From Salinibaculum sp. SYNS191 (GTDB lineage Archaea; Halobacteriota; Halobacteria; Halobacteriales; Haloarculaceae), in contig NZ_CP147838.1 of the NCBI RefSeq assembly GCF_037338445.1, positions 2,728,001 to 2,792,000 on the forward strand: a stretch of 64,000 nucleotides of DNA, read 5' to 3'. Each line of letters opens with the position of its first letter. Position 1 is the stretch's first letter. A program made the position numbers and the translations under genes. Of this stretch, positions 43,106 through 51,267 are shown piece by piece. The notes under the pieces were generated by a model. The model did no database searches. It saw nothing but the letters and a program-made list of their open reading frames with translations, and was not told the origin of the DNA.

Positions 43106-45004
43106 ATGCCCGACTCACTGACAGCGAAAGAGCGGATCGCCGAACTGGCGGGGCTTCCGACACTGGCCTATCCGACCGTCTCCCCGAGTGGCGACGCCGT
43201 CGCCTTCTACTACGACGAGACGGGACGCAACGAACTGTACGTTCTCGATCTCGAATCCGGTGAAATGGCCCAGTGGAGCGAGGGAGAGGTACCGCGGGAC
43301 GCAGGGTCGCCGCTGCACTGGAGCGCCGACGGCGAGCGGGTGCTGTTCCACCGTGACGAGGACGGCGACGAGCAGTACGACGTCTTCGCGATCGACGGCA
43401 GCGGAACCGTCGATGCACTCGTCCAGTCCGAGGGCCGAAACGTCGTCCACGACGTCGCGCCCGGCGGCGAGTTTCTCGTCTTCGAGTCGACCCGCGACGG
43501 ACAGGTCGATCTCTATCGGCGCGACACGGCGAGTGGCGAGGTGACGCGGCTCACCGACGCCGACCAGCCGGTGTGGTGGTCGACGGTCTCGCCGACGGCC
43601 GACCGGATCGCGTACGTGAGCAACGCCGTCGGCGACCTCGACGTGTACGTGACCGCTGCCGACGGCACCGAGCAGCGCCCCCTCTCGATCAGCGCGGACG
43701 GCGCGGAGGCCGTCGCGGCGGATTGGCACCCCGACGGCGACCGGTTGCTCGTCGGAGACAACAGCGACGGCCTTGGACGCGTCGGCGTCTGCGACCTCGC
43801 GACCGGCGAGACGACCTGGCTGGGCGACGGCACGGCCGAGGAGACACCGGTGCAGTTCACGCCGGACGGCGAGCGCGTCCTCGCGACCCGCGACCGCGAC
43901 GCGACGACCGTCCCGCTGGTCTACGACCTCGCGACGGGCGAGAGCCGGGAGTTCGACCTCCCCGACGGCGTCGGGCTGTTCGGCACCCATCCGCGGCTGC
44001 CGCGGCGGCTGGCGAACGACGCCGTCGTCGACGAGAGCCGGGTGATCGTCACACACACGACGCCGACCACGCGCCGGGAACTGCTGGTCTACGACCACGC
44101 GACTCACACCGCCGAGACGCTCGTCGCGGCCGAACACGGCCCGTTCGACACCCAGGACTTCGTCGACGCGGAGTACGTCACCTTCGCATCCGATGGCGTG
44201 CCCGAGACGCGCCAGGCCGCGGTCGAGCACGACCCGGCCCAGGAGTTCGAGGTCGGTGCCCTGCTCTATGACTCCGGCGAGCGCCCGTCGCCGCTGGTCG
44301 TCAAGCCCCACGGCGGCCCGCGCGGGCGGGACACGAAACGGTTCAGCGACTACACGCAGGTGCTGACCGCGTGTGGCTACTCGGTGCTGGAGGTGAACTA
44401 TCGCGGGTCGATCGGCCGCGGACGGGAGTTCGTCGAGGCGCTCTACGACGGCTACGGCGGGGCCGAGCAGGGCGACATCGCGACTGGCGTCGAGTACGTC
44501 CTCGACGAGTACGACTGGCTGGACGACGACCGTGTCGCCGTCTTCGGCGGCTCCTACGGCGGGTACTCGGCGTACTGGCAACTGGTGCAGTATCCCGACC
44601 TGTACGCCGCCGGCATCGCGTGGAACGGGCTGACCGACCTCGTCGACCTCTACGAGCACACGATGCCGGGGCTCCGGGCCGCGACCGAGACCTACCTCGG
44701 CACGCCGGCGGAGAATCCGGATCTGTACGAAGAGCGCTCGCCGGTCACTCACGCCGACAATCTGGCCGCGCCGTTGCTGATGCTCCACGGGGTCAACGAC
44801 CGCCGGGTACCCATCTCACAGGCACGACGCTTCCGCGAGGCAGTCGACGACGAGGCGGACGTGGAGTACCACGAACTCGGCGCCGAGGGTCACAGCACCA
44901 CCGACCAGGAGCAGACGCTGCGCGCCTTCCAGTTGCTCGAGGACTTCCTCGGGCGGCGACTCGGCGCTGGCGAGACCGAGCAGCGGCCGGTCGATGGCGT
45001 CTGA
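43106..45004 (+). CDS. S9 family peptidase (prolyl oligopeptidase type)
   Basis: 632 aa. N-terminal beta-propeller (about 20-375) with repeated S-P-S-G-D, S-A-D-G-E and T-P-D-G-E blades, then an alpha/beta hydrolase domain. The triad is S483 in G-G-S-Y-G-G-Y, D565 in G-V-N-D-R-R-V, and H596 in E-G-H-S-T. It cleaves short peptides or acylpeptides in the cytoplasm; there is no signal peptide. Codon choices use GATC-containing codon pairs much more often than its neighbours, and it sits between two normally adjacent translation genes, which suggests acquisition. Confidence 0.88.
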   Translation: MPDSLTAKERIAELAGLPTLAYPTVSPSGDAVAFYYDETGRNELYVLDLESGEMAQWSEGEVPRDAGSPLHWSADGERVLFHRDEDGDEQYDVFAIDGSGTVDALVQSEGRNVVHDVAPGGEFLVFESTRDGQVDLYRRDTASGEVTRLTDADQPVWWSTVSPTADRIAYVSNAVGDLDVYVTAADGTEQRPLSISADGAEAVAADWHPDGDRLLVGDNSDGLGRVGVCDLATGETTWLGDGTAEETPVQFTPDGERVLATRDRDATTVPLVYDLATGESREFDLPDGVGLFGTHPRLPRRLANDAVVDESRVIVTHTTPTTRRELLVYDHATHTAETLVAAEHGPFDTQDFVDAEYVTFASDGVPETRQAAVEHDPAQEFEVGALLYDSGERPSPLVVKPHGGPRGRDTKRFSDYTQVLTACGYSVLEVNYRGSIGRGREFVEALYDGYGGAEQGDIATGVEYVLDEYDWLDDDRVAVFGGSYGGYSAYWQLVQYPDLYAAGIAWNGLTDLVDLYEHTMPGLRAATETYLGTPAENPDLYEERSPVTHADNLAAPLLMLHGVNDRRVPISQARRFREAVDDEADVEYHELGAEGHSTTDQEQTLRAFQLLEDFLGRRLGAGETEQRPVDGV

Positions 45005-45056
45005 GCGACGGCGTCGGCACCCTGATTTTAGGGTGATACTGCCGAAACGGGCGGAC

Positions 45057-45959
45057 ATGACCGAGGAGTTCGTCCAGCAGGCGAGTCCGGACGAGGTGTT
45101 CGCCGCGCTCTCGAACGACACGCGCGTCGGGATTCTCCAGGCGCTGCAGGCGGCGGACAGCCACGAAGCCGCGTTCTCGACGCTGCGCGAGGCTGTCGGC
45201 GTCGAGGATCCGGGACAGTTCAACTACCACCTCGGCGAACTCACGGGACGGTTCGTCAGGAAGACCGAGACGGGTTACCGTCTCACACAGGCGGGCAAGC
45301 AGATGGCGGGTGCGCTTGCCTCGGGCGCGTACACGGTGGAGGGACGATTCGACCCGCTCACGCTCGACGCCCCCTGCCAGGCCTGTGGCGGGACGCAGAC
45401 GCTGGCATACGAGGACGAGGCGGTGCGCATCGAGTGCGAATCCTGTCCGGCGACGACTGCGTTCGCGGTGCCGCCGGCGGTGTTCGCGGAGTGCGACCGC
45501 GAGGAGATTCCGGCCATCGCCAGCCGGTACCTGCGCGCGACGATGGATCTACAGTACAACGGCTTCTGTTCGTACTGCAACAGTCGCGTCCAGCAGACGG
45601 TCGCCGCGCTGTCGGCGCTGGAGTTACCCGACCGCGTCCCGGACGGCGCCCTCGACGACGTCGTCGAGGATCCGGCGTCGACGCCGTGGGTGCAGTTCGA
45701 CTGCCAGCGGTGTGGCGCGACGGCCAGTGCGAACCTCGCAGGTGTCCTGCTGTCCCACCCCGCTGTCGCCGGGTTCTACTACCGGCACGGTATCGACGTC
45801 TCGGAGCACCCCGTCTGGTCGTTTCCGCCGATCGACTCGCTCGAACTGGATGTCCCGTCGCGCGACCCGCTCCGTGCCAGCGTCACGTATCGGGAGGGCG
45901 ATGACGCGTGCCGGATAGTAGTGGACGAGCGCCTGCAGGTCGTCGAAACTGACTGTTGA
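45057..45959 (+). CDS. ArsR-like HTH protein with zinc ribbons
   Basis: 300 aa. N-terminal winged helix (about 10-85): A-A-L-S-N-D-T-R-V-G-I-L-Q-A-L, then F-N-Y-H-L-G-E-L. Two Cys pairs at C-Q-A-C/C-E-S-C and a second set C-S-Y-C/C-Q-R-C look like two zinc ribbons. It resembles haloarchaeal DUF7351-type regulators. Start at 45057, 53 bp after the peptidase stop, with an A/T-rich box ahead. It shares the peptidase's unusual composition and may have arrived with it. Target genes unknown, with the peptidase the closest candidate. Confidence 0.75.
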   Translation: MTEEFVQQASPDEVFAALSNDTRVGILQALQAADSHEAAFSTLREAVGVEDPGQFNYHLGELTGRFVRKTETGYRLTQAGKQMAGALASGAYTVEGRFDPLTLDAPCQACGGTQTLAYEDEAVRIECESCPATTAFAVPPAVFAECDREEIPAIASRYLRATMDLQYNGFCSYCNSRVQQTVAALSALELPDRVPDGALDDVVEDPASTPWVQFDCQRCGATASANLAGVLLSHPAVAGFYYRHGIDVSEHPVWSFPPIDSLELDVPSRDPLRASVTYREGDDACRIVVDERLQVVETDC

Positions 45960-46022
45960 GCCGTCGGCTCCGTCGTGAACGAGTGACCGCTGTGGCCGAG
46001 CGGGCGTCTCGTCGCCCGCTCA

Positions 46023-46239
46023 CGGGGAAGGGCAGGGCTGCCGTGGTGCGGTGGCGGTAGTGGTGATCCGTGTCGTACTGCGAGCGCTCTACCGAGCGCG
46101 AGGTGCCTCCACGCGAGCACAGCGAGCGTGGGCTCGCGGGAGCTTCGCTCCCGCGGTGTTTTTCTCCAAGTTTTTGCAAGGAGGGTGCGCCACGCGCCAA
46201 CGGCGCGTGTGCGACACCCGACGCAGCAAAAAGTGGTGT
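46023..46239 (-). repeat. Gene-tail structured repeat, copy B
   Basis: Inverted relative to copy A, so in the sense orientation of rps19e, whose stop codon lies 7 bases before the T5 tract (46232-46228). Outer stem TTTTTGC/GCAAAAA (46226-46232 with 46171-46177), inner hairpin CACGCGCC/GGCGCGTG (46191-46198 with 46202-46209, 3-base loop), then a GCGGGAGC/GCTCCCGC hairpin, the GAGCGCTC palindrome (46081-46102) and the end block CGGGGAAGGGCAG (46023-46035). Shares order and spacing with copy A over the full length. Confidence 0.7.
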
Positions 46240-46701
46240 CTAGGCGTAGCGCTCGAGCGCCGGGTCGTCGAGGTCTTCGAGCACTTCGGTGGCGGTGTCG
46301 TCGAGGAGGCTCTGGCCCTCGCCGGTGATGACGCGGCCCTCGCCCTCGGCCGTGTCGACGTAGCCGGCCTCTTCGAGTTGCTGGAGCGCGGTGCGGATGA
46401 TGTTGCCCGACCCTTCGGACTGGCGGCGCGGGCGGACGCGGTAGCGGTTCGAGCCCTGCTTGGCGTCGCCGTACTCGGTGCGGAGGCTGCCGACGCCGAC
46501 GGGGCCGTCGATGGCGACCTTTCGCAGCAGGGAGGCGGCGCGGCGGACCCAGAAGTCCTCCTGCTCGGGCGGGAGTTCGCGGTCGACGCCGGTCGTGGTG
46601 AACTGGAGCCACTCGGGTTCTTCGATGGCCGATTCGTCGGCGAGCTTCTCGGCGACCGCCTCGATGAGGTCCTCGGCGGGCGCGTCGTAGAGTGTCGTCA
46701 T
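46240..46701 (-). CDS. rps19e: 30S ribosomal protein S19e
   Basis: 153 aa. Hallmarks of the archaeal/eukaryotic S19e family: D-F-W-V-R-R-A-A-S-L-L-R-K-V, Y-G-D-A-K-x-G-S-N-R and N-I-I-R-T-A-L-Q-Q-L-E-E-A-G-Y. It assembles on the head of the small subunit. The start at 46701 begins M-T-T-L-Y-D; a 12-residue upstream extension lacks homology. The PDCD5-like gene that normally follows is 3.4 kb away. Structured repeat copy B starts right after its stop. Confidence 0.95.
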   Translation of the reverse strand: MTTLYDAPAEDLIEAVAEKLADESAIEEPEWLQFTTTGVDRELPPEQEDFWVRRAASLLRKVAIDGPVGVGSLRTEYGDAKQGSNRYRVRPRRQSEGSGNIIRTALQQLEEAGYVDTAEGEGRVITGEGQSLLDDTATEVLEDLDDPALERYA

Positions 46702-46740
46702 TGCGACTTCCTTCCCGGTGGCGTCATTTAAGAACATCGT

Positions 46741-47766
46741 TTACCGACGGCGGCTGTCGGCCCCGATGACGGCGGCTGCGCCCCCGCCGAACAGCGTCGG
46801 GAGCCAGTAGGTCGCCCCGCGATGGATGAGCACGGCGGCGGTCGCCACCGAGGCGGAGACGCCCGCCGTCGGGACGAGCAGGGCGATGAAGGCGGCCTCC
46901 AGTCCGCCCAGTCCGCCGGGGAGCGGCGTCGCACCGGCGATGGACCCGACGGGGACGACGAACATGGCCGCCGCGAACGGGGTCGTGTAGCCGAGCGAGT
47001 ACAGCGAGAGCCACAGCGAGGTCGACAGCGCCAGCCAGCCCAGCGCGGAGAAGCCCATCGCCCTGGCAATGGTCCCCTGGTCGTTCGCGACGCGACCGAC
47101 GGAGTCGAAGAAGCCGTCGATGCGGTGTTCGACGGCGGACTCGTCCGGGGGCGACCGGCCGGGAATCACCCGGGCGACGAGGCGGACCACCGGCGTGACG
47201 ACGTGGGCGACAGTCGCCTCGACCCGGTCGCGGTGTCGCCAGCCGAGTATCGCGGCCGTCAGGATGAGTACGACGAGGAGGACGACGCCGCCAGCCGCGA
47301 CAGCGACGTTGCGGGTCAACTCCGCTGCCCCGGCGATGACGAGGACGAACCCGATGACTGCGAAGCCGATGGAGGGGACGAAATGCAGCGTGTCGACGCT
47401 GGCGATGGCGGCGAGCCCGTTCTCGTACTCGCTGTCGGCGACCGAGGAGATGAGCAGCGCACTCACCGGCTCGCCGCCCGCCTGCCCGAAGGGGGTGACG
47501 TTGTTCGAGAACACGGCGGCGGAGAACACGAAGATGGCCCGGGGCGCGGAGACGGGCGTTCCCATCGCTCCCAGCACCGTCCACAGCGCCATACCCCACG
47601 CCGAGAGCCAGACCGTGGCGACGCCGACGATGAGGACGAGGACGGACGTATCTGCGCGCGAGAGCGCGTCCAGCACGTCGTCGACGCCGATGAACCAGAC
47701 GATGATTGCCAGCACGACCAGCGCGGCGAGAAAGCCGACGAGGGTCGTGAGGCGGTCGCCGTCCAT
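46741..47766 (-). CDS. Flippase-like membrane protein (lysylphosphatidylglycerol synthase TM type)
   Basis: 341 aa with eight or nine transmembrane segments. Includes S-N-N-V-T-P-F-G-Q-A-G-G-E-P near 88-101 and P-L-P-G-G-L-G-G-L-E near 280-289, the signature of the LPG_synthase_TM/UPF0104 family. It has only the flippase-like domain, with no aminoacyl transferase part. Probably moves or anchors a lipid intermediate; substrate not known. Upstream of rps19e by 39 bp on the same strand and divergent from thiL. Confidence 0.85.
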   Translation of the reverse strand: MDGDRLTTLVGFLAALVVLAIIVWFIGVDDVLDALSRADTSVLVLIVGVATVWLSAWGMALWTVLGAMGTPVSAPRAIFVFSAAVFSNNVTPFGQAGGEPVSALLISSVADSEYENGLAAIASVDTLHFVPSIGFAVIGFVLVIAGAAELTRNVAVAAGGVVLLVVLILTAAILGWRHRDRVEATVAHVVTPVVRLVARVIPGRSPPDESAVEHRIDGFFDSVGRVANDQGTIARAMGFSALGWLALSTSLWLSLYSLGYTTPFAAAMFVVPVGSIAGATPLPGGLGGLEAAFIALLVPTAGVSASVATAAVLIHRGATYWLPTLFGGGAAAVIGADSRRR

Positions 47767-47842
47767 ACCGTGCCGGTCGGGCGACGCCCGCTTGAAGCCA
47801 CCGGATGGCCGACGTTTTTACGTCCCCCGTCGAATGGGCGGT

Positions 47843-48712
47843 ATGGACGAACGCGCCGCGCTCGGCCGCCTCGACGAGACGCTCCCGGCCGCCGGCGACG
47901 ACGCGGCCGTCGTCGACGGGCTGGTGTTGACGACGGACATGTTACACGAGTCGACGGACTTCCCCGACGGGACGACCCGCTACACGGCGGGCTGGCGGGC
48001 GGTCGGGGCGTCGCTGTCCGACGTGGCCGCGATGGGTGCCGAGGCGGTCGCCGCCGTCGCCGTCTACGGCGCGCCGGAGTTCGACTGGGACGAAATCGCC
48101 GCCTTCGTCGACGGCGCAGCCGACGTCTGCGAACTGGTCGACGGGGCCTACGTGGGTGGCGACCTCGACGGCCACGGGGAGTTCACCGTCGCGACGACGG
48201 TTCTCGGGCGGACGGACGCGCCGGTCCTGCGCTCGGGTGCCAGCCCCGGCGAGGCGGTCTGCGTGACCGGGGCGCTAGGCCGGACCGGTGCTGCCCTCCG
48301 ACACTTCCAGACGGGCGACACCGAGCGGGGCAACGACCTCTTCCGGTTCGAGCCCCGCGTCGCGGCGGGCCAGGTGCTGGCCGACCACGCCACCGCGATG
48401 ATGGATTCGAGCGACGGGCTGGCCCGGTCGCTGCACCAGCTCGCCGACGCGAGCGATTGCGGTTTCGCCGTCGAGACGCCGCTGCCAATCGACGACGCTG
48501 TCGACGCGGTGGCCGCAGACGAGGCCGAACAGCGGGAACTCGGCGTCTTCCTCGGCGAGGACTTCGAACTCGTCTGTACGCTCCCGGAGACGGCGCTCGA
48601 ACCGGTCCGCGAGCGTCTCGACGTCCCGCTGACGCACATCGGGACGGTCACGGAGTCGGGCGTGACGCTGGACGGCGACGCGCTGCCGGACCGTGGCTAC
48701 ACCCACGGCTGA
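47843..48712 (+). CDS. thiL: Thiamine-monophosphate kinase
   Basis: 289 aa. The N-terminal PurM-like ATP region shows A-G-D-D-A-A-V-V near 17-24, T-T-D-M-L-H-E near 30-36 and a later D-S-S-D-G-L-A-R-S. It phosphorylates TMP to thiamine diphosphate. A second in-frame ATG lies three codons upstream. A T5A box about 28 bp before the start fits a leaderless promoter. Nearby genes are not thiamine-related. Confidence 0.93.
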   Translation: MDERAALGRLDETLPAAGDDAAVVDGLVLTTDMLHESTDFPDGTTRYTAGWRAVGASLSDVAAMGAEAVAAVAVYGAPEFDWDEIAAFVDGAADVCELVDGAYVGGDLDGHGEFTVATTVLGRTDAPVLRSGASPGEAVCVTGALGRTGAALRHFQTGDTERGNDLFRFEPRVAAGQVLADHATAMMDSSDGLARSLHQLADASDCGFAVETPLPIDDAVDAVAADEAEQRELGVFLGEDFELVCTLPETALEPVRERLDVPLTHIGTVTESGVTLDGDALPDRGYTHG

Positions 48713-48737
48713 GCCCAGTCGCCGGCGAGACGACAAC

Positions 48738-49874
48738 TTACGGGGTGACGATTTCGACTGGAATCGGGGTGAAACAGAGCGCGCCGAGCACCAGCGTCAG
48801 GACGCCGACCGCGACGCGCTCCCGGTCGAGCGGTTCGTCGCGCATCGGCGAGGCGGGGCCGGCGTAGGCCAGCCCCGTCGCGAACAGGCCCCACATCGCC
48901 CAGATGCCGACGGAGTCGAACCCGCCGCGGACGAAGGCGAGGTAGCCGGCGAGCGCGAACAGCGCCCCTGGAACGGCCGCAGCGATGGTCTCCTGGCGGG
49001 GGCCGACGATGGCGCGGACGATGTGGCCGCCGTCGAGCTGGCCGACCGGCAGGAGGTTCAGCACCGTCACCAGCATCCCGACCCACCCACCGAAGACGAC
49101 GGGGTGGACGAGCCCTCGCTCCAGTTTCCCTGCCGTCCCGGTCAGCTCCGCGATGATGGTCAGAAGCGGCGGGTTGTTGAACTGGATGCGGGTGGCGCTC
49201 TCGCTGGCGGTCGCGGCGGCTTCCTGGACCGCGAGCGGCTCCAGTTGCAGTCCGACGACGGTCACGACGACAGTCGCAGCGAGGCCTGCCAGCGGTCCCG
49301 ACGCGCCGATGTCCAGCAGCGCCCGTCGCGTGGGGATGCGCTCGCGCATCCGGATGACCGCGCCCATCGACCCGATGTACAGCGGGAGCGGGATGAAGTA
49401 GGGCAGGGAGGCGTCCACGTCGTGGTACCGCGTCATCACGTAGTGGCCGAGTTCGTGGACGCCGAGCACGCCGATGATTGCCGCCGAAAACGGCCACGCC
49501 TCCAGGGCAGATAGCGGGTCCGAGAAGACCGGGAGCTGGTACCAGTAGAAGGCCCCCGCGAACAGCGTCGACAACACCGTCAGCACGAAGAGGACTGCGT
49601 TGCGCCAGGGGAACCCGCTGATGCCCCGGGGCTGTGCGACGAGGACGTAGCTGTCCGGCGGCACCTGCCGGTCGCGGTCCGGGTGGTCGTCCCGAATCTC
49701 GATGCGGTAGCCGTACTCCCGGAAGAGGGCGACGAGTTCGCGCTCCAGCGTCCGCGCGTCGGCGGCGGGACGGCCGACGTACAGCAGACGGTCACCCGCG
49801 GTGCTGACGTCGTAGACGTCGAAAACGGGGGCGAGGTCCGCCGGGGAGGGTGCGGACTCGTCGCTCGCGCGCAT
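48738..49874 (-). CDS. Site-2 protease family membrane metalloprotease (M50)
   Basis: 378 aa. A soluble N-terminal domain (1-90) precedes six or seven transmembrane helices. The zinc motif H-E-L-G-H is at 140-144, and L-P-V-G-Q-L-D-G-G-H near 275-284 supplies the third ligand. S2P enzymes cut transmembrane substrates such as anti-sigma-like factors or signal anchors; haloarchaeal targets are unknown. No PDZ domain, unlike the second S2P gene of this window. Confidence 0.9.
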   Translation of the reverse strand: MRASDESAPSPADLAPVFDVYDVSTAGDRLLYVGRPAADARTLERELVALFREYGYRIEIRDDHPDRDRQVPPDSYVLVAQPRGISGFPWRNAVLFVLTVLSTLFAGAFYWYQLPVFSDPLSALEAWPFSAAIIGVLGVHELGHYVMTRYHDVDASLPYFIPLPLYIGSMGAVIRMRERIPTRRALLDIGASGPLAGLAATVVVTVVGLQLEPLAVQEAAATASESATRIQFNNPPLLTIIAELTGTAGKLERGLVHPVVFGGWVGMLVTVLNLLPVGQLDGGHIVRAIVGPRQETIAAAVPGALFALAGYLAFVRGGFDSVGIWAMWGLFATGLAYAGPASPMRDEPLDRERVAVGVLTLVLGALCFTPIPVEIVTP

Positions 49875-49970
49875 CGGCTACCGGTAGTCGACGGGCGAGG
49901 ATAAAGACCCCGGACCGGGCGCGAACCCGGTGGAGAGAGCGGGGCGTGTCTGCGGGGGACGGTCGGCGGC

Positions 49971-50216
49971 TCAGGCAGGTTCGACGCGCCACGTGGTGGC
50001 GCTCGTGTACGACCACTTCTCGATTTCGAGTTCGGCTGCGGACTCCCGGAGTTTCACCATCAGCGCACCGATTTCCTTCGGGGAGAGACCGACCTCGTCC
50101 GCGATGAACTTGCTCTTGAAGTACATCTCGCCGTCGGCGGCTTTCTCCGCCAGGTAGGACTTCAGGCGCTGTTCTTTCGAGCGGCCGTCCGTGGAGGGCT
50201 GTTTTGTTGCGCTCAT
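49971..50216 (-). CDS. Small winged-helix-like protein (DUF7123-like)
   Basis: 81 aa. Basic and helical, with Y-F-K-S-K-F-I-A-D-E-V-G-L-S-P-K-E-I-G-A-L-M as a clear helix-turn-helix centre and a short wing. Resembles the haloarchaeal DUF7123 family. Likely a DNA-binding protein, targets unknown. A TATA-like box lies at 50247-50256. Confidence 0.75.
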   Translation of the reverse strand: MSATKQPSTDGRSKEQRLKSYLAEKAADGEMYFKSKFIADEVGLSPKEIGALMVKLRESAAELEIEKWSYTSATTWRVEPA

Positions 50217-50583
50217 GTCTGCCTCACTTCCACGTACCGGCTATAGGAGTATATAAAGGGAGGAACCTTTGCGCCCCTTCGACCTGTTTCACCACTGTTC
50301 GGGTAAAATCGACGTTTTACAACAACCTCAAATTCTTTTAGACGTTTTATACTCTGTTCTGAACTCTCAATAGCGCGACCGAGACGGAGACTATTTGCGG
50401 AGTTTGTATTCGCGAAAATTAATAATACTCCACGGAAAATGAGGGTTTTGTTGCCGGTAATGTGTGTGCGTCGGCGGTTCTGTCCGGCGAACCGACGCGT
50501 CGGCGGCAGACGTGCGTCTGACGGGCGCGGCGGCCCTGCACGCTTGACAACCCTTAAGATGGCATCGCGGTTACGCGGAGCCA
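50217..50583. other. Long AT-rich intergenic region upstream of pyrH
   Basis: 367 bp without a credible gene. It has an AT-rich left end with a TATA-like TATATAAA (50248-50255) serving the small winged-helix gene on the minus strand, a middle zone with GTTTTATAC (50343-50351) in plus orientation that is not placed ahead of any gene, and a GC-rich right end just before pyrH. The middle box could start a noncoding transcript; I see no structured RNA with confidence. Confidence 0.4.
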
Positions 50584-51267
50584 ATGAAGGTAGTCGTCTC
50601 TGTCGGCGGGAGCGTGCTGGTCCCGGACCTCGACGCGGACCGGGTCGCCGCCTACGCCGACGTCCTCGAACGGCTCGACGACGCGGGGCACGACCTGGCC
50701 GTGGTCGTCGGTGGCGGGCCAGCGGCGCGTGACTACATCGGCGCCGGGCGCGAACTGGGGGCCAACGAGATAGAGCTCGACCAGCTCGGCATCGCCGTCA
50801 CGCGATTGAACGCCCGTCTGCTCATCGCAGCCCTGGACGACCGGGCCGCGCCGGTTCCGCCGGAGGACCACGAGACCGCCCGCGAGGCGCTGCGCCGCGG
50901 CGACATCCCGGTCATGGGCGGCACGGAGGCCGGCCACACGACCGACGCCGTCGGGACCGCACTCGCCGAGTACACCGACGCGGACGTGCTCGTCTACGCG
51001 ACCAGCGTCCCCGGCGTCTACGACGCAGACCCCAACGAGGACCCCGACGCGACGAAGTACGACGAGATGAGCGCCGCGGACCTCGTCTCGCTGGTCAGCG
51101 AACTGGAGATGGACGCGGGGAGCAACGCGCCCGTCGACCTGCTGGCGGCGAAACTGCTCGACCGCGCCGGTCTGCGCGCCGCCGTCGTCGACGGTACCGA
51201 CCCCGAGACAGTCGCCGCGGCCGTCGCGGGCGACCACGACGGCACCGACATCCTCCCCGAGACATGA
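50584..51267 (+). CDS. pyrH: UMP kinase (archaeal type)
   Basis: 227 aa. Amino-acid-kinase fold: V-V-S-V-G-G-S-V near 3-10, V-V-G-G-G near 41-45, and the nucleotide region Y-A-T-S-V-P-G-V-Y-D-A-D-P. It phosphorylates UMP to UDP; archaeal enzymes are smaller than bacterial PyrH. Its last codons overlap the LysRS start (ATGA), suggesting translational coupling of pyrimidine metabolism and translation genes. Confidence 0.93.
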   Translation: MKVVVSVGGSVLVPDLDADRVAAYADVLERLDDAGHDLAVVVGGGPAARDYIGAGRELGANEIELDQLGIAVTRLNARLLIAALDDRAAPVPPEDHETAREALRRGDIPVMGGTEAGHTTDAVGTALAEYTDADVLVYATSVPGVYDADPNEDPDATKYDEMSAADLVSLVSELEMDAGSNAPVDLLAAKLLDRAGLRAAVVDGTDPETVAAAVAGDHDGTDILPET

